DNA of 64,000 nt from Culex pipiens pallens (GCF_016801865.2 NC_068938.1:51004389-51068388), one strand, 5' to 3'. Shown: positions 1-11,896, counted from the stretch's first letter. Numbers and translations are program-made. The notes: generated by a model from the letters alone, not told the origin.

Positions 1-383
1 CCCATCCTTGGTTAGACTATCAAAAGACCTTTTCAACGAGTCCAATACATTGAAGATCTGGCAACCCTGTCTCGAGATATGCCCACTTAAGTGATATTGA
101 TGCACTTTTTGGATGCCGGATCCCACTTAAATGTATGTAAACGATGTCCGGATCCACCATCCAACCCATCATTGGTTAGGTTATCAAAAGACCTTTCCAA
201 CGAGTCCAAAACATTGATGATCTGGCAACCCTGTCTCGAGGTATGGCCACTTAAGTGATATTTATGTACTTTTTTATTCTGGATCTTAAAAATAGATGAA
301 ATTTTTGTACAATTCCATCATATCAGCAATTGTTGGTAATAAGTGAGGAAGGCTCCAACCACATAGGTGGATTAAGTTAGTTT
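1..383 (+). mobile_element. Right end of a TIR element with internal ~165-bp minisatellite (partial, cut by window edge)
   Basis: About 1.5 copies of a ~165-bp unit (landmarks 'caaaagacctttt', 'gaagatctggcaaccctg', 'ccggatc') run into the terminal sequence gtgaggaaggctccaacc at about 342-360 and then gtggattaagttag. The same unit and terminus occur in the fuller copies at 6688-7725 and 15371-17343. The left terminus lies outside the window. No reading frame belongs to it, so it is a non-autonomous repeat. Confidence 0.75.
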
Positions 384-1500
384 TTAAATTACTAAGCGTT
401 TTGATGAACTAGCTAAAAGAAAATCTAACTCAACTAAAAAGCGTGTTATTTTTTTGCAAAACAATTTCAAAATCACTATCCATCTGAGGGCCATATTTCA
501 AACCCAGTGTCGACGTCAGCCAGCAAACAGCATCATAATCACCGCACTCGCCACTAAATATACCCTCGGCTCGGCCTGCAAAACAACACTGGAGGGTGAA
601 CAAAAAATAGTCCGCCAACAGCATGGAGTTGGGTGGCGTCGGCGCCCAGGACATGCTTCATTTAGCCCGGAGAGCGCGCCGTCGCGAGAAGCAATTTATA
701 ATTGATTGTTTTGTTGTGATCTCGTCGTACACAAAAGCGCATTGAAGAAAGCACTAATTTTATGCTGCCCCGGACCCACCACCCCCTAACTCGACACCCT
801 CCAAAAGCACAAAGTATTGTTGGCAACAAGAAGCAGGGCAAAAAAAAAGTCCAAGAAAGTTTTCTTTTACGCTCCGCTCAGCGGAGCTTTATTTTTGAAT
901 TGTTGCCAACGGAACGGAATAATGGGCTCTGGCGCTGGCTTTGGCTCCTCTGGAAGATTGTTATGAACTCGTGGCAAATTGACTCCACTTTGGACTGCTT
1001 CTGCTGTTGCCCCGAGGAGGATAATGATTCCAGGGCTAATTTTTTAACGGCATTGTTTCAATAGTCGATAAAATTATTTGAAGCGTTTCGGAGCGCATTG
1101 GAGGCAATCTTTATGCCTTTTAGGTATGGCTATCATATCACTCGAATATTGGCAATCATGCCACATAAAGTATTTCGAGAAAAACGCGTTTTAGTGATTG
1201 TTGCAAAAACCTGAGCTAAAATAATTTCCCATTGGAATGGGATATTAGTAGGAACCTATAAAGGGAAATTAAATGTTCTGGGAGAAATTTCAAACATTTT
1301 TTGATAATTTCCGTTTTTTAGCCAAAATCATTTTAAATTGATTCTGACCTTATTCTTGCATGGTCTTGTTGCTTGATTGAAACCCAAATTTGACAATTCA
1401 ATTGGAACCCTGAGAGTCACATTTCGCCTCTCCATACAGGCTCTCTAGATATTAGCCGTTTGGTTTCGTTACCTAATATCTGAGTGATATTTAAGTTCCA
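384..1500. other. Spacer without recognisable gene
   Basis: Mostly single-copy-looking sequence with a moderately GC-rich patch around 640-1020. Short frames here have no recognisable domain, no splice framework and no repeat similarity to the rest of the window. I see no RNA gene or TIR pair. Confidence 0.4.
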
Positions 1501-1539
1501 GAAGGTAGGAGTGATAATCTCGATTTTGACTATAGTGTA

Positions 1540-1945
1540 TAATTCGTCGCTGACAGGCTAAACGCAATTTTGTGCAGCTCACAATGAATCACCTTTTGAC
1601 CTTCACAGATCCCCAAAATTCGATTTCAATAAAAATCGAAAAAACTCCGTTCCTTTTTGTCACTTTTCATAGTTTCAATCTTGTTGTGCTTTCTTGACAC
1701 AGCTTAAAAATTGAATTTGAAGTGCAACAATTGGCCAAAGGGATTTCAGGTCAGAACGCGTTATTTTTAATTATAACTCGGGACTTCGACAACCAAATTC
1801 AACCAAACTTCGGGATAATGCACAGAATGGTCAGCCAAACAAAACATGTTTGTTGTTGTTTACATTGCGTGCTCTTGTTTTTGTTTATTCAAGGTCAAAC
1901 ATTAAACAGCACTCTGAGAACGGACCACATTGCGCAGAATCTATA
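1540..1945 (+). mobile_element. Degenerate copy of the TIR element family also present at 50382-51297
   Basis: The segment from 'ttttgtgcagctcacaatg' (about 1570) through 'cattgcgtgctc' and 'caaggtcaaacatt' (about 1905) aligns colinearly with 50432-51240. It lacks the SINE that interrupts the other copy, so it serves as an empty-site control. Its own termini are too diverged to place exactly. Confidence 0.6.
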
Positions 1946-2004
1946 GGGGAGAAAGATGCGTGGACATACCGTACCAAAAGATTATTTATTGCATTGGTGT
2001 TGTG

Positions 2005-2195
2005 TACACAGTAAAACAAATCATGGTAATATTACATCGGGAAAGTGGTACATTTTTTATGCAAGAAAAAAGTTTAAATTTTACCTCTGAAAATATGTAA
2101 TTTTATCACATTTCTGGTGTAATGTCACTCTTTCAGTCTAAAATGACGTAAAATTACATCATAAAAGAAGTAATATTCAACCTTCTAGAATTACA
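2005..2195 (+). mobile_element. Degenerate MITE of the TACACAG family
   Basis: Starts with TACACAGTAAAAC and 'atcatggtaatattacatc'. It shares internal blocks ('attttacctctga', 'taaaattacatcataaaag', 'atattcaacctt') with 25022-25196, and more loosely with 12561-12773 and 46264-46491. The right terminus is not recognisable. Confidence 0.55.
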
Positions 2196-3178
2196 CCTTC
2201 TAAATTTACACAATTTTTTACATCAATTATAAATTTACTGTTACATATTAGCATGTGAGCAATTTTCCACAAAATCATCTGATTTCATGACATTTTACTT
2301 TGAAAATTGAATTTTGCGAAGCATTGCGTAAGTATGTGTCAGATACTTTTCCTATACTTCTCGATTGCCAATTCAACTTTACATATAACATTGTTTTCAA
2401 ATAAGTTTGTTTGCATGAACTTGTATTTTTAAATAATATACTATTTTTCCAAAAAAATATAGCTCGTTGCAAATTTTCTGCCACTACTTTTCTGTGGCTC
2501 AGAAGATACCATTTCTGGTCTCCCAAAAAATTTAAAAAATTTTCGAAAATCTGAAAATAAGTATTTTTGAAATTCAACGTTTCATGAGATTTTTTTTAAA
2601 GATCTTTTTTTCTGATGTTTACAATTATAGATTTATCTAAGTGTGCATGTGTTGCGTGTATATATACTATATACGTACACAAAAAAAGATTGAGTTTTAA
2701 TTATGTACCAGCCAGCAAAGCAAATGGTGTGCTAGTATGCGTCAGAGCGGGCTTGAATACACTATTGTCCTAAGCAATACCTGAAGCTTTGTCAAAGACA
2801 TCAAATCGATCTGATAGTTTATTTCCAAGATACAGATTTTAGAATTTTAACATACCATTTTTGTATGGATAGCTGTCAAAATGTTATGGAGCCCTGTATG
2901 GGCAAACTAATAATACACCAAAAAAATCGTCGCCGATTTTTTTATAAACTTTTTTTCACGACTATTCATTCTCCAAGTTAATTTAATTATTTTTTTAGTA
3001 AAACAAAATATGTTTTTAAGGATAAAAATCCACAAATTAATGCAGTTTTTTTAAAATAAATATTCAACTCGATTTTATTTTGGCTTCAGTTTTTATTGTA
3101 AAATTAAATTTGCAATCGAAAAGTACTTGTTTGAGATTGATAGTTGCGCCCTTTACCCTATCTATTAGATTAGTTTCG
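2196..3178. other. AT-rich repetitive spacer
   Basis: No gene seen. The block at about 2825-2915 ('gatacagattttagaattt', 'atttttgtatgga', 'gggcaaactaat') is repeated in diverged form at 25200-25300, directly upstream of the 19.6-kb satellite insertion. The insertion therefore landed inside an older dispersed repeat. Confidence 0.5.
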
Positions 3179-3480
3179 GAATGAATCGTGAGAGAGAGAG
3201 AATGAGTGATTAGAGAGTGTGTGAGAGAGTGAGAGAGACCGTATGGGAGTGCCCGACGGGTTCAATTTGTTTACGTTTAGAAATAAAGTTAAGTATTCAG
3301 CCAACACCCAACCGGCTCGGTTCGTGGAACCCCCCGCGTTTGTACCGTCTCGATCGCCGCGAATAAAGTTCTGTGCGCGCTACAAGCCGTGTATTTACTC
3401 GACCGTGTTTTGAAGAGAGTTCGTTGACCCGCGTGTGCTCTGGTCGAGCTAAAATCCCCCCACAAATACAGTCCACTAAA
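3179..3480 (+). repeat. Possible solo LTR remnant
   Basis: A purine-rich GAGAGA tract is followed by 'gaaataaagttaag' and a second 'gaataaagttctgtg', then a GC-rich stretch. This order resembles the U3, polyadenylation signal and U5 of an insect LTR retrotransposon. No second LTR, primer-binding site or clear TG...CA border could be confirmed. The alternative is host UTR or promoter sequence. Confidence 0.22.
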
Positions 3481-3766
3481 GTTGAAGGGCTCGATCCGGA
3501 ACAGTACTATACTGATTTTTTGATAGAGTGCAACGTTTTCAAAATATAGCCACTTAAAATATTATTTGAACTCAAAAATTTAAGTTTTTCGAAATTTTGA
3601 AATAATTTTCTTGATTGTCTATTCGTGATTTTTTTTCGAAATGTTCAGAAAATTTACAATGAAATTGCTTAAGAGACAATAATGATCGGACCAGAGGTCT
3701 ACTGAAATAAGGTGAATTAAAGAAAAAAGAAACAAGAAAATTGTAGTTTTTCTTTTATTTTTAGTA

Positions 3767-4164
3767 GCACACCCAAAGTTAAAGAACGAGGGGATAGTCC
3801 TCTCGAAAAGAAACGTGAGGAAAGTTGCTAGTTTGCGAGAGTATAGTCCTCTCGCATGTTCATTCGTTCATTGGAACAGTTCATCCTATGAGTGGCTTAT
3901 ATGGACAAACGACCGCCACTTAGTCACCAAACCATGGTGGCCCATTCGGCAAAGGCACGGTTCAATATGCCGAAGGTCTTGGGTTCGAGTCCCGGTACCG
4001 GTACTTTTTTTTTTTTTTGATAGATGAACTTTTTTGGAAAATGAACCATGAGTAAAGTACTCTCGGTAATTTCGGGATTTATCCTCTCAGTCCGCACACA
4101 GTACCATTTTACTACCGAATCGTGCTCTTTATCCTCTCGTATGCCGATGTCCAGTTCTGGGTGC
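3767..4164 (+). mobile_element. TIR element carrying a tRNA-like Pol III cassette
   Basis: The ends are imperfect inverted repeats. The left is gcacacccaaagttaaag followed by acgagggGATA; the right, read in reverse complement, is gcacccagaactgg followed by acgagaggata. Inside, at about 3938-3992, are an A-box-like TGGCCCATTCGG and a perfect B box GGTTCGAGTCC, ended by a run of T from about 4005 (a Pol III terminator). The acceptor stem does not fold well, so it is unlikely to be a functional tRNA gene. A second TIR element with the same design lies at 24393-24750. Confidence 0.5.
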
Positions 4165-4543
4165 AATATTTCATAAAGCCTATTTTCAAAGTTATAAAAT
4201 GAAGCATTCGTAAAGTTTTCCGATATTTTCGATATAAATATTTCAAAGTTTCGAATTCAAGACTTACTCTTCGAAGGGTCTACAAAATTCCAAAGTGTGG
4301 GAGTTCTGAAGCAAAATTTGGCTGTAAACAACCCAAGTCAATCATCAGAATGTCAATTGATTCAAGAGCAACTCGGTGCAAATAACTCACTGTGACACGT
4401 CAAATCTTCCAATCTCTACTTTTAATTTTAAACTCATCTGCTTCAAAAGAGATTTTCGCTTGTAGAATGCTTAACTCCTAAATGAGCATCCTAAAACATG
4501 CCTAATTACCGAGGGCGTTGCGCCTGGGCCATCCATTCTCCGT

Positions 4544-4723
4544 TACACGGAAAAAAATCAATTCTCGAAATCGTGAATTGAATTCACGAATGCGAGAACT
4601 ACGAAGGAATATAGGTATGCACGTTTATGGTGCAAATGCACCATACTCATGAATAAATTCCTTCTTGGTTCTCACATTCGTGAAATTAATGCACGATTAC
4701 GAGAATTGATTTTTTTCTGTGTA
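4544..4723. mobile_element. 180-bp foldback MITE flanked by TA
   Basis: Nearly the whole element is one dyad: TACACGGAAAAAAATCAATT at the left end and its near-perfect reverse complement (ending TTTTTTCTGTGTA) at the right. Inner arms around 'gtgaattgaattcacgaatg' pair with 'cattcgtgaaattaatgcac'. TA at both ends suggests a TA target-site duplication, typical of Tc1/mariner-type MITEs. No coding capacity. Confidence 0.8.
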
Positions 4724-6352
4724 GCTCGACAAACTGCTGTCTAAACAGCTCTCAGCAATTTTTCCTCAGTCACTGGAGTGGAAAATTCCTCCCCTCCTCC
4801 TTCTTTGTTTGTCGATGGAGCTTTTCCGTGACATTCATCGCTCGTGGCATCGCATGAGTTTTTTTTCCTCAGCTTTTCCTTCTTCCCAGATTCATTAATG
4901 ACCATCTTGCTGCAGCGGCAAGGTATATAGGGAACGTATCGTTCGTTTGGATTTTAAGATAAAACTAAGCTGAGTAGCTTTTGTTGTTGTTTGCACGCTT
5001 AGGGGGCCGTAAGCTTTTCCGAAAGCAACCCTCCCATCTCGTTTTCTACTTCTTGGTAGACCAAACTGGATAGTGTTCAAGTGTAGAAGGTAATTTTTTC
5101 CCCTCGCACTCCACTTTAAGTGATCTCCGGAAGCAGATTCTAGCGTAGAAATTGAGAAAGCGGAGCAAAAAAAAAAATGTGAGGCTGAATCGCTTAATGA
5201 GCAAAAACATCCCACCTCGATTAGCATCTCTAATGGTGGCACGGTGAAAACGAGGCACGAGGCACCCATGAATAAGTTGTGGGGGCTTTGCCGCAAGCGG
5301 GAAAATTGTTATGACGGAGATTTTGTACGAGGTTTGCTTTTCTTTGATGGAGAAACGGAGAATTTGGTTTTAAAATTATTTAAATTTTTGCTTGAAGGAA
5401 AACACTTTTAGAGGGATTGATCGTCAACTTTTTCTCGTTCCAGAGAAATCAGAGGAAGTCGCGTAGACTTGACTTCTTTCGTTCGCTGCTGTTCTTGGAA
5501 AAGTTTAATTAAAGAAGCCGGTGATGGCTGGGAGGGAAATATCATTGAAATGGTAAATCTTTATCTAAAACATAACACACGTGACGAGCATGCAAAACGT
5601 GATGTGATGAATGATAAAAGGTTGATGAGTTTTGCGATTGAAGTCAAAATGAAAAAAAGCATACCCACTTCTGAACATGGAATTTCTCTTCTGGAAATGT
5701 CTTTGTTATATATTCAAGTTCCTTTCAGTTCATGTATCAGCAATCCAATAGAGAAAAATATCATTTTAACAAAAGAAGTGAACTTATAAAATGTTTTACC
5801 ATGTATTTAACTAAAAGTCTCTTACTTATTTTCCAGCTTCTGGAAATACATAAATAAATATGATCAAAACCTAGTACAACGGGAAATATACTTATTTTCA
5901 CCACACTTTTTTTTACCTATTCTCGTCATTTTTGCAGTTTTTCACTATTCAAGCAACATTTTCATTTTTGAATTCATTATTAAAATTCTGACAAGCTGGT
6001 AATAGAAATGGGAGGAGAAAGGGTATATTTTTGCTACATTTTGCTACAAAAGCTAATGAAAAAATGATTTCTTTAATAGTTTCATAAAAAATACTAAAGA
6101 AACTAAAAATGTGCAAAAAATGTTTTTGCATCTTAAGATATATTAACCAAAAATGTAGTGTTATGATGATAATTCATGCAAATTTGAGTATCTCAAGTTA
6201 AAATTTTAGATAAATTCCCTTTTTTTCGAAAATTGAATTTCGACAATTTTCTTTTTTAACGTTTCTGTTCTTTGCTTTGTGAAAGATTTTTATTGGCGAT
6301 CATTTATTAACTAGTTGGCACTATTTCCATTAAAGCCTATGCTTAAATTTGG
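4724..6352. other. Spacer without recognisable gene
   Basis: AT-rich sequence with a few GC-richer stretches (about 4730-5300). The longest frames (402 nt at 4895-5296 minus and 321 nt at 5469-5789 plus) have no domain, low-complexity-free but unconvincing composition and no splice context that I would defend. Confidence 0.4.
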
Positions 6353-6687
6353 TAAGGGGTTACATACATGTAGAAAATCACAAAATTTCATAACACAGAA
6401 AATTTATTAAATTCACTTAAAAGATGAATTTCAATGAAGATATTACATGATTTAACTGAGTTAGAGACAATTAAAGCTCAGAATTTTGCCATGCACAAAG
6501 AAAACTGCCAAACTCTCTGAGCGTTTTTCTCTTAACACTGAGTTGATTACCGGGTGCCACGATATCTCGGACCGAATTGGCTGAAATTTTGGATGAAGAC
6601 TCCCAAGACATATCCCATGTGCATGACGAAGCCCGATTTTGAAATTTTGAATTTTCAAAAAATACAAAGATCAAAAACTGGTGTTTT

Positions 6688-7725
6688 GCCTTCCTCACCT
6701 TACTGAGGAAAGGCTATAAAATCACTCGAAAAACGAAATTCTTAATTTGACCTCCTAGACCCACCTTCATGTACACATATCGACTCAAAATAAAATTTTG
6801 AGCAAATGTGTGTGTGTGTGGTGGGATGCTGATCAAAAAAAATTGCACTGAGTTATCTCGGCACTGGCTGACCCGATTTGGACCATTTTGGTCTCATTTG
6901 ATCCGTCTTGGGTCCCATAAGTCGCTATTGAAAATGATAAAGTTAAGTTAAGTAGTTCAAAAGTTATTCTAAAAAAACGAATTTAACAAAAGTCCGGAAG
7001 ATTGTAAAAAGGGTGGTTTTTGTAAGAAACCTCGTCATGTTATACATTTTTAGAAAGGTATTTGAAAGACCTTTCCAACAAGTTCAAAAGATTGAAGATC
7101 TGACAATCCTATCAATAGTTATTAGCACTTAAGTGTTATTTATGACCTTTTTAGAGGCCGGATCTCATATATTTCGATGAAAACGTTGTCCAGATCTATC
7201 ATGCGACCTGTCGTTGGATAGATAATCAAAAGACCTTTCTAACGAGTTCAGTAGATTGAAGATCTGACGACCCTATCAAAAGTTATGTGCACTTAAGTGT
7301 TATTTATGAACTTTTTGGAGGCCGGATCTCAGATATTTTAACAAAAACGTTGTCCGGATCTATCATGCGACCTGTCGTTGGATAGGTTATCAAAAGACCT
7401 TTCCAACGAGTTCAGTAGATTGAAGATCTGACGACCCTATCAATAGTTATAAGCACTTAAGTGTTATTTATGAACTTTTTAGAGGCCGGATCTCAGATAT
7501 TTTGACAAAAACGTTGTCCGGATCTATCATGCGACTTGTCGTTGGATAGGTTATCAAAAGACCTTTGCAACGAGTTCAATAGATTGCAGATCTGACAACC
7601 CTATCAAAAGTTATAAGCACTTAAGTGTTATTTATGAACTTTGTGGAGGCCGGATCTCAGATATTACCTAGCATTACACTCAACATGTGAGGAAGGCACC
7701 AACCACCTAATGGTGGATTAAGTAA
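6688..7725 (+). mobile_element. TIR element with internal ~165-bp minisatellite (about 4 units), nested
   Basis: Begins gccttcctcac and ends gtgaggaaggc (its reverse complement) plus 'accaaccac'. Behind the left end comes 'aaaggctataaaatcactcg', then a (TG)n stretch and 'ggctgacccgatttgg'. The rest is about four tandem units with landmarks 'ttatcaaaagacctttc', 'gaagatctgac' and 'gaggccggatctcagata'. There is no ORF, so it is presumed non-autonomous. Confidence 0.75.
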
Positions 7726-7905
7726 CGTTTTTTATATGAAAACACTAAAATATTTTTATCTTTTTTTTAATATTTTTTTTGAAAATCGGCCTTCGTCATG
7801 CACACGAGACCGGTTTGAATTTTGAGCCGATTTGATAAAAGCAATGTTTAGATATCGTGGCACTCGTTTTTTGAAACTGCTAACTTCAAATGTCAAATGT
7901 CTTCA

Positions 7906-8537
7906 TACCGTCAGTGGGGGTGACTATGGGTCAAAAAACGATACACCTCTCGTATTTTCTTAATAACAAAAACAATTTAAATAACATCTAAAATCTTTCA
8001 ACGTAGATTTGTTCTAAGATAGTTTACTAACATTTTACCAAAATATAGTGGATTTTGATGAACACTACCTTAAATGCCAATTGTTTGAAAATTGACCCAA
8101 TCTCACCCCTTAGAGGGAGTGACATTGGGTCAAATTAAACTAAAATGATGCTCAAATACAACAATATGGTAAAAACAAGTCATCCAACAGTGTTTCTTGT
8201 TCGAGGGAATCGTATTGACACGCTACAATGTTTGAAGTGGAGATTTTCAAACATTTGGGTAGGTTTCGAGCAATTCTAACAAAAATATAAGAAAAATGAT
8301 TTTTCGAGAGGTCATTTTTGGCCAAAAACGTACCCCAACTTGAGACAGCAGCCAAAATAACAGGATTTGTTCTAGGAACGAGATTTTTTCAGCGAAGTCA
8401 TCTTAAGATGCACCCTACACAACCCTTTCAACAGAATTCATTTTCATTGAGAAGAACCTGAGAAATGGTAAAATCCGTAAAAAATCACTTTGATCCAATC
8501 TCACCCCCCAGACCCAATGTCACCCCCACTGACGGTA
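7906..8537. mobile_element. 632-bp TA-flanked MITE with 'gtgac...tgggtca' termini
   Basis: TACCGTCAGTGGGGGTGAC at 7906 is matched by its perfect reverse complement ending at 8537. The next inner motif 'tgggtca' also pairs with the right-hand '(g)acccaatgtcac'. TA at both borders fits a TA target-site duplication. It lies inside the outer element 6353-8659, so it is the younger insertion. Confidence 0.8.
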
Positions 8538-8946
8538 TTTGTTTTGTTATTTGATAAAAATTTATTGTTTAATGCCCTGAAAACAGATTTTGAAAAAAAA
8601 ACAAGTGTGTGCTCAAACCAACATTATTGCCATTTTTGCCGATTGTATGTAACCCCTTAAGTGTACAATGAAATAAAATAATGCATGAATTCAAAACATA
8701 TTTTGTCCTTCAAAATACTTTAATTCCCCACGAAAACCCCACGAAAACAGCATGATTCGAAAAAAAGTTCTCCGATCGGGCTCCTTGGCCAAAATAATTA
8801 GATCCGTTTTTTTTGTTTGGCCATTAGGGTGACATACGCCGTGTTAGGTTTCAGTGTGTGAAGTCATTATTTTGTTACAAATATGTACTCCTGGAGAGAT
8901 CCAAAGTTTGTCTACATCCGTAAGAAAAAAGTGTTCCGAATTTGTG

Positions 8947-9429
8947 CATTTCAAGAGTCAAAGATTTTCTAATCTAATCTAATCTAATCAGACCCTAGCG
9001 CAGCCAATCTTTCGAAGGGATCCTGGAGAGTGCCTTAGGTTAGATGACGCCTAGCACTCTTCTTGTCATTTATTAACATTTGTAGTGCGGCATTGCATCG
9101 GAATGCATTGAAACATCACAAGCGTTAAAGCGGCCAGGCCTACTGCGTAAAGCCGTATCGCAGAGATGACTCGTAATTGGGTTGAGTTTGAGCACTGAGT
9201 GTTCGAACAACAACACAATTCTGAATCGACAGGGGAGGAAGAAGCGTGGGGACACACCACCATACGCTCCGAGATTTTGGTTGTATTCGTTGGGAGCACC
9301 ATGCTAAGAAGGTTTGGTACTCCGGGACCCTCTGGGATGGGACATTGTATTTCCACGAATGCCCTGGACACTATTTGCCGTGGTTATAGCGCCACAACTC
9401 GCTCTCATTTCAAGAGTCAAAGATTTTCT
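8947..9429 (-). mobile_element. 5'-truncated non-LTR retrotransposon 3' fragment with 24-bp target-site duplication
   Basis: An exact 24-bp direct repeat (CATTTCAAGAGTCA...TTTTCT) occupies 8947-8970 and 9406-9429. Between them is a 435-bp insert whose minus-strand 3' end is a (TTAGA)n-like tail (plus strand 'aatctaatctaatctaatc' at 8971). A minus-strand frame at 9066-9371 could be the C-terminal remnant of a LINE ORF. The microsatellite tail rather than poly(A) points to the I, Loa or RTE groups rather than Jockey; the clade call is inference. The 24-bp duplication equals that of the satellite insertion at 25365-45015. Confidence 0.75.
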
Positions 9430-9494
9430 TCAAAAACTTGATATAAAAGTTAAAATTTGCAATTGTTCGATACATCATTCGAAAGATCGCAAGA

Positions 9495-9894
9495 ATCAAT
9501 CAAACCATCCACATTAACGACCCCCGGGTCTTATGTGGTCCCTATTGCAAGTTTCTGCTCGAACCTAGGAGTCCGAAGGCTTGAATGGGGAGAGCACCCA
9601 AACCTCTTTCTACTCCAAGGAACCTTCCAACCCAGTGTTTGAACTGACGACCTTCGGATTGCGAGTCCAACCGCCGCCAGCGATTCCACCGGAGTAGGCT
9701 TGGTTTGGTGTGTTGTTTGTACTTATGGCATGGAGACGAGACTTCTACACCTGCAATGACTTAACGGCCTAACAACCAAGGCTGGGACCGACATTTTACT
9801 TCCTCATCCGATGGAAGGTTGCAGCAGATGGGAATCGAACCCAGAATCATCCGCTTACAAAGCGGACAGCGTAACCATTCGGCCACGCACTGCC
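9495..9894 (-). mobile_element. Composite tRNA-derived SINE, tRNA-Thr-like head
   Basis: On the minus strand the head (9822-9894) has the A box TGGCCGAATGG, an anticodon arm TCCGC-TTTGTAA-GCGGA (UGU, Thr) and the B box GGTTCGATTCC. About 130 bp further on is a second tRNA-like arm, TTGGA-CTCGCAA-TCCAA. Between them sits the core 'tcggatgaggaagtaaaatg' shared by other SINEs here. The 3' end is 'gacccgggggtcgttaatg'. Same family as 50511-50923 and 61048-61451. No clean target-site duplication was found for this copy. Confidence 0.85.
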
Positions 9895-11407
9895 TAATCC
9901 CATTTTAGTGAACTTTCAACAATCCTCTTAATAATGGTAATGATTTCAGCGACAAGCTTAGAGTTTGAAATAGGTTCAGCTGTAAGTCCTTTTTTGTGGC
10001 ATTTTGAGATCGTTGAAATATATTCTGAATTTTTGTGGAAGTCCAATGATTTTTACGCAAAAGTAAATAACAAAATTTCAACAAAATAGACTCGATTATC
10101 CAAAGCCTCGAGTATCCGAATGTTTCGAATCATAAAAAAATCTTATTTATTTTATTTTCTTACTTTTTATATTTTATTCGAGTCATACGACCCCATTTTA
10201 ATCAAATTTTAATGGTTGATTACCTATTTCATTAGCAATCATCACCATTTTGGCTGCCATCTTGGATCAGCCTCTTAAAATTGTGTGGCTCAACGCTTCC
10301 AGAAATAACCACCTGCCCATAATAACCCAACCTTCCAATTCGGAAGTCTTACTTCCTGCTGGCCCTGAATATAGAATACCCCTATCCCGAGGATCAATAT
10401 TTGCCCCGGCAACAGCGGTGGAGTCATTCCGCGGCGGAAATGGAAATTTGCGCCCCGGCGTCGTCGTCGTCGTCGTAGTCGTTGCGGTGCCAAGAGTCGC
10501 ACCGATAGAGCTATTATTTTTGCTGCTGCCAAAGTAAACATGAATGGAGCCCGCACGATACTCGGAGTCAGCTCTTTTTTTCTGTTCCTGTCAATGGTCG
10601 GCGGGTTTTTTTTTTTTCGGCGGTTTCGATCGATCGATTAGGATTAGGTTGGGCAAACCGGCGGAAATCCAATCAAACATCAGGAAAAGGGAAATGTTAC
10701 CGGTGCAATAAAAAAAATGTTGGTGGTGCTTTTTTGGCTTGATTCTGTCAAAAGTTTCGGGTGATTCAACTGTACAATTTCGCGACATTTTGAAATTATC
10801 TTTCAAGCTTTATTTTGCTATGTTTTTGTGGATTTCTGAAAAAATGTTGTGAATAACATCATAATATCAACAAGGGTCCAAAAAAATTGTTTTAAAATCT
10901 TTTCCAATTATGTTTGAAGCAACGTGACTTTACTAGACGAAATTTGAATTCGCATATTTCAACCTTTCTGAACCCTACTTTAAACATGAGTACACGTGGT
11001 TGACGTTAACGCACCTGTAACCTTAGGAGGCTGTCGGCGGGCGTCAGTAAAATGTTGAAACGGCTGCCGGGAAGTGAAACGTGAAACACGTGTCTGCTTA
11101 TTTTTGGAGAAGCGGTTTTCAAAGCAGCAAGTGGGCTGGGCATGTTAGGGAAATGCCGGGGATGTGAAGTTTGTTTGGCTTAGGGAAAACGATGCAATGT
11201 TGACACAAGTCAGCGTGGCAGAACGGGGTGCAAATTATGGCACGAGCTAAATTAATTAAAATATATTTTTTAAAAGGAACTAGAGACGGTTGACATTGGC
11301 ATTATTTCAGCTAAAAAAAGCTCAAATTCCTTAACAGTGATTTAGTGTTGTAAAATTATTGAAAAATCAAATATAATAAACACTGTTAAAAGACAAATTT
11401 AACATTT
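9895..11407. other. Spacer with short GTC microsatellite
   Basis: A (GTC)n-like tract lies at about 10459-10483. The reading frames across it (long valine or arginine runs) are products of the triplet repeat. A GC-richer stretch at 10980-11240 has no recognisable gene. Confidence 0.4.
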
Positions 11408-11566
11408 CTGGAGTTTTTTTTTTTAAAAGGTCCTATAAACCAAATTTTCATTTTTTTTTTTGCTTTTTGGGTGTTTTAGACTCAAAGCGGTTCTAAAAAC
11501 ATCCAAAAAGCAAAAAATGAAAATTTGGTTTATAGGACCTTTTCAAAAAAAAAAAAAAAACTCCAG
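11408..11566. mobile_element. 159-bp near-perfect hairpin element
   Basis: CTGGAG plus a T run, 'aaaaggtcctataaacc', 'aaattttcat' and 'gctttttgggtgttt' on the left are matched by their reverse complements on the right, ending CTCCAG. Only about 15 bp around 11485-11500 form the loop. ATTT occurs on both sides as a possible 4-bp duplication. A shorter diverged relative is at 46725-46795. No coding capacity. Confidence 0.7.
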
Positions 11567-11896
11567 ATTTGCATTAATAAAATACTGAGCCAGTCTCTAA
11601 CAATAATAACATTTTGCAAATTATTGTCTTTTCCTCTTTATTTTGTTTATGTTGTCTAAGGGCTGAACAAAAATCGTTATTCAAACTAGCACAAGCTTAA
11701 AATATTATTTTTTTAGTTTTTGGTGTTTTGGCATGAAAGTTTTATAACAAGAACATTGTTTATCTTTTTTATCAGAGCTTTTTTTTTTATTTTGACTCGG
11801 GCTTAACCCATCTCGCATCGACCTCACCAACCTGCTTAAAATTATTTTTTTTTATTGTTTTTTTTTTTATAATAGCAAGCAAAATCAAAATTAAAT
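11567..11896. other. AT-rich spacer
   Basis: Homopolymer T runs and no recognisable feature; part may be the degenerate tail of the SINE that follows. Confidence 0.4.

Larger units (their letters stand above)
6353..8659. mobile_element. Outer TIR element (TAAGGGGTTACATACA ends) hosting two nested elements
   Basis: The left end TAAGGGGTTACATACA (6353-6368) is matched by its exact reverse complement at 8644-8659. Inside lie a TIR-minisatellite element (6688-7725) and a TA-flanked MITE (7906-8537). Removing both leaves a colinear AT-rich body including 'atgacgaagcccgattttg' and its diverged reverse-complement-like partner near 7785. Partial relatives occur near 54950-55100 (left end) and 63000-63715. 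Confidence 0.65.

Noticed and set aside
8971..8990. Telomere-like repeat (taatc)n
   Set aside because: The unit is not the insect TTAGG telomere repeat, and it sits between target-site duplications as a LINE tail.
10250..10556. Frames with polyvaline or polyarginine runs
   Set aside because: They follow the GTC triplet repeat and show no other protein character.
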